DNA of 64,000 nt from positions 1,798,001 to 1,862,000 of the forward strand of contig NZ_CP053015.1 in the NCBI RefSeq assembly GCF_012979535.1, written 5' to 3'. The position numbers and the translations under genes are program-made. Position 1 is the stretch's first letter; the number at the start of each line of letters is the position of its first letter. Positions 62,100-64,000 of this stretch are shown piece after piece. The notes under the pieces are model-generated. The model was not told the DNA's origin and did not search any database. It saw only the letters and a list, made by a program, of their open reading frames with translations. The DNA is from Sphingomonas lacunae (lineage in GTDB: Bacteria > Pseudomonadota > Alphaproteobacteria > Sphingomonadales > Sphingomonadaceae).

Positions 62100-63032
62100 T
62101 CAGAACCAGAAACGGATGCCGGCGACGAGGGAGGTGGCGCTGGCGCTTTCTCCGGCAGCGCGGGCGAAATCGGCGCTGTTGCCGAAATGCCAGCCCTGTT
62201 CAATGCCGATATAGGGGGCGAATTCACGGACAATCTCATAGCGCAGGCGCAGGCCGATCTCGGCGTGGTCGAGACCGGCCCCGATGCCGAGGCGCGGAAT
62301 ATCCTGTGCGGCAAGGGTCAGCTCAGCGCGCGGCTGGAGAATGAGGCGGCGGGTGATGCGTTGGTCCACTTCGGCCTCGATGCGCGCCGTGACATCGCCG
62401 CGGTGCGAGACGAACAGGGCGGCATCGATCTCGAACAGGTAGGGGGCAAGGCCCTGGACGCCGATGACGGCATGGGTTGTCGCCGGGCCGGTCATATCCT
62501 GCCTGAGGCCCAGCTGGAGATCCCAGAATGGCGCAACCGCGCGCGACCACAGGGCCTGCACCTCGGCCTCTTCGATGGCCTCTCCCAGTGCGGCTTCACC
62601 CTCGCTCTTGAACCAGAAGCGGCTGGTCGGGCCGCCATGGTAACCCTGAATGTCCCACAGCGCGCCATTGTGACCTTCGCGAAGCTGAACCTCGGCACGG
62701 TCAACCTGAATCCAGAGCGTGGGGAAATCACCGTGATGGGCGGCCAGTGCCTCGCGCGACGGGCGCATTGCCTCAGCGCCCCAGATGGCATCGGCGGCAC
62801 GCGGCGGGCCGCTGCCTGCTTCGGGTGGTGGCGGCGTCTCCATGATCGGACCGGGCGACGGGTCTGTTGCCGGAGGGGGCGCGGGGGGCATTGTGTGACC
62901 CGCGTGCGGATCGGACTGGACCGGTATGGTCTGCGCGTGATGATTGCCGTGGCTGCCATGTGCAGCCTGATCCTGAGCCTGTGCCATGACCGGCAGGGCG
63001 AGGAAGACGAGTGCGGGGAGCAGCGCCTTCAT
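62100..63032 (-). CDS. copB: CopB-type outer-membrane copper resistance protein
   Basis: About 310 residues from ATG 63032 (MKALLPALVFLALPVMAQAQ signal); the longer frame to 63104 overlaps copA more. The N-terminal mature region is His- and Pro-rich (AAHGSHGNHHAQT, DPHAGHTMPP). The rest is a beta-barrel typical of CopB, ending in VAGIRFWF. It belongs to periplasmic/outer-membrane copper resistance with CopA. The ATG overlaps the copA stop by four bases (ATGA), so they are coupled. Confidence 0.9.
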   Translation of the reverse strand: MKALLPALVFLALPVMAQAQDQAAHGSHGNHHAQTIPVQSDPHAGHTMPPAPPPATDPSPGPIMETPPPPEAGSGPPRAADAIWGAEAMRPSREALAAHHGDFPTLWIQVDRAEVQLREGHNGALWDIQGYHGGPTSRFWFKSEGEAALGEAIEEAEVQALWSRAVAPFWDLQLGLRQDMTGPATTHAVIGVQGLAPYLFEIDAALFVSHRGDVTARIEAEVDQRITRRLILQPRAELTLAAQDIPRLGIGAGLDHAEIGLRLRYEIVREFAPYIGIEQGWHFGNSADFARAAGESASATSLVAGIRFWF

Positions 63033-64000
63033 GCCGCGCCCTCCGGCCCCATGACGGTGACAATCTGCATCATCCCGCCGTGCATGTGGTAGAGCAGGTG
63101 ACAATGGAAGGCCCAGTCGCCGGATTCATTGGCGGTGAGGTCAAAGGTGGCACTGGCGCCGGGCTGGACAATGACGACATTCTTGCGCGGCTGGTGCGCC
63201 GGGCTTTGGCCATTGACCAGTTCGAAGAACATGCCGTGCAGATGGATGGGATGCGCCATCATCGTGTTGTTTATGAGCTTGACCCGGACGCGCTCGTTCC
63301 AGGCAAAGCGGATCGGCACATCATCAACCGCGCCGAACATGCGGCCGTCGAATGACCACATGTACCGTTCCATATTGCCGGTCAGATGCAGTTCAAGCAG
63401 GCGTGAGGGCTCACGCACATCGGCATTGGGTTCGAGCGCGGAGAGCAGGCGGTAATTGAGGACGCGGTGCGGTACATCGCGCAGGCCGATGCCGGGGTCG
63501 CCGGTCTTGTCGACCGGCGCCATCGAGATCATGTCAATGCCCGGCCCCAGCTCGACATCCGGGGGAACAAGCGATGTGTCCCGCATGCTCATGCCATCCA
63601 TGCTGTGGCTGGAGCCATGGTCTCCGTGATTCATGCCCATGTCGGCCATGGTGAGCAGCGGCGGATCACGGAGGGCAGGGACAGTGGCCCGCGCGCCGGG
63701 GCGGCTGGCGAGCATGGCGAGGGCCATGCCCGAGCGGTCCATGGACTCGCAGACGATGGCATAGGCTTCCGCATTCCCCGGTTCGATGATCACATCATAG
63801 GTTTCGGCTGTGGCGATTTGCAGTTCGTCCACCTCGACAGGACGGACATTCTGGCCATCGGCGGCGATGACGGTCATCGGCAGGCCGGGGATGCGGACGT
63901 TGAAGAAGGTCATGGCTCCGCCATTGATCAGGCGCAGCCGGATGCGTTCGCCGGGTCTGAAGAGATATTCCATCCCTTCGGTCGGGCCACGGCCATTGGC
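63029..64000 (-). CDS. copA: multicopper oxidase CopA, N-terminus beyond window
   Basis: The frame is open through the right window edge, so about 323 residues of the C-terminal two thirds are seen. Type 1, 2 and 3 copper ligands are in HPIHLHGM and HCHLLYHMHGGM. A Met/His-rich stretch (MADMGMNHGDHGSSHSMDGM in part) is typical of copper-resistance CopA. It oxidises Cu(I) in the periplasm. It leads the copA-copB-copC operon. Confidence 0.93.
   Translation of the reverse strand, partial: ANGRGPTEGMEYLFRPGERIRLRLINGGAMTFFNVRIPGLPMTVIAADGQNVRPVEVDELQIATAETYDVIIEPGNAEAYAIVCESMDRSGMALAMLASRPGARATVPALRDPPLLTMADMGMNHGDHGSSHSMDGMSMRDTSLVPPDVELGPGIDMISMAPVDKTGDPGIGLRDVPHRVLNYRLLSALEPNADVREPSRLLELHLTGNMERYMWSFDGRMFGAVDDVPIRFAWNERVRVKLINNTMMAHPIHLHGMFFELVNGQSPAHQPRKNVVIVQPGASATFDLTANESGDWAFHCHLLYHMHGGMMQIVTVMGPEGAA

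Noticed and set aside
61815..63092. 425-residue plus-strand frame across copB and copC
   Set aside because: It runs antisense to two genes recognised by signal peptides and family motifs; its product has no recognisable domain.
1..64000. CRISPR arrays, rRNA genes or prophage structural genes
   Set aside because: No regularly spaced repeats, no rRNA sequence and no phage head or tail genes were seen.

Overview
The window looks like the chromosome of a sphingomonad (Alphaproteobacteria, Sphingomonadales; Sphingopyxis, Sphingomonas or Novosphingobium type). The support is the compact GC-rich gene layout, a petABC bc1 operon with a Tat-type Rieske protein, a DUF1134/EipA envelope protein, CGPC-type CnoX, several large TonB-dependent receptors, a sphingomonad-style haloalkane dehalogenase and a copABC copper-resistance operon. 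The genus is inferred, not shown.

Layout. 1-15 kb is ordinary core: a PAS-GGDEF-EAL-PilZ c-di-GMP protein (cut by the window edge), a DMT exporter, an acyl-CoA synthetase, queC-queE (queuosine precursor), lipB, trmL-hemF, petABC, apt and eipA, ending at tRNA-Ser(GCT). From about 15.2 to 24.3 kb there is an accessory region: a truncated gene remnant beside the tRNA, two related but non-identical IS6-family elements in the same orientation, and between them a collapsed class 1 integron (intI1 cut by the first IS, weak Pc promoter, attI1 fused straight into sul1, then orf5). Next come an MqsRA toxin-antitoxin pair, a thioesterase/hydrolase/LysR module flanked by two similar 35-bp sequences, and an orphan XRE regulator. 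24.4-33.1 kb is one leftward operon of a DUF2946 protein, three TonB-dependent receptors and a PepSY membrane protein with a His/Met-rich stretch; I infer metal (possibly copper) uptake. A protein with a C-terminal Rieske domain and tRNA-Gly(GCC) follow.

34.7-64 kb returns to core and catabolic genes: cnoX, a Lon-N protein, a secreted Calx-beta-like protein, an ABC-F ATPase, a haloalkane dehalogenase behind a 14-bp perfect inverted repeat, acs / MFS transporter / prpE for acetate and propionate, an epoxide-hydrolase-like enzyme, a serine-protease autotransporter, a CAP-domain lipoprotein, a GST-like protein, an exported caspase-like peptidase with four PPC repeats convergent with an M48/PDZ peptidase, the valine catabolism genes mmsA-mmsB with an enoyl-CoA hydratase, a frameshifted DUF350 plus winged-helix gene, and copA-copB-copC.

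The observations I would check first are the in-frame attI1(ORF-11)-sul1 fusion in a dead integron, the metal-uptake operon with its palindromic promoter, the exported PPC4-caspase, the homopolymer frameshift in the DUF350-wHTH gene, the reversed-order Rieske protein and the dehalogenase palindrome. No CRISPR array and no clearly new multi-gene defence system is visible.
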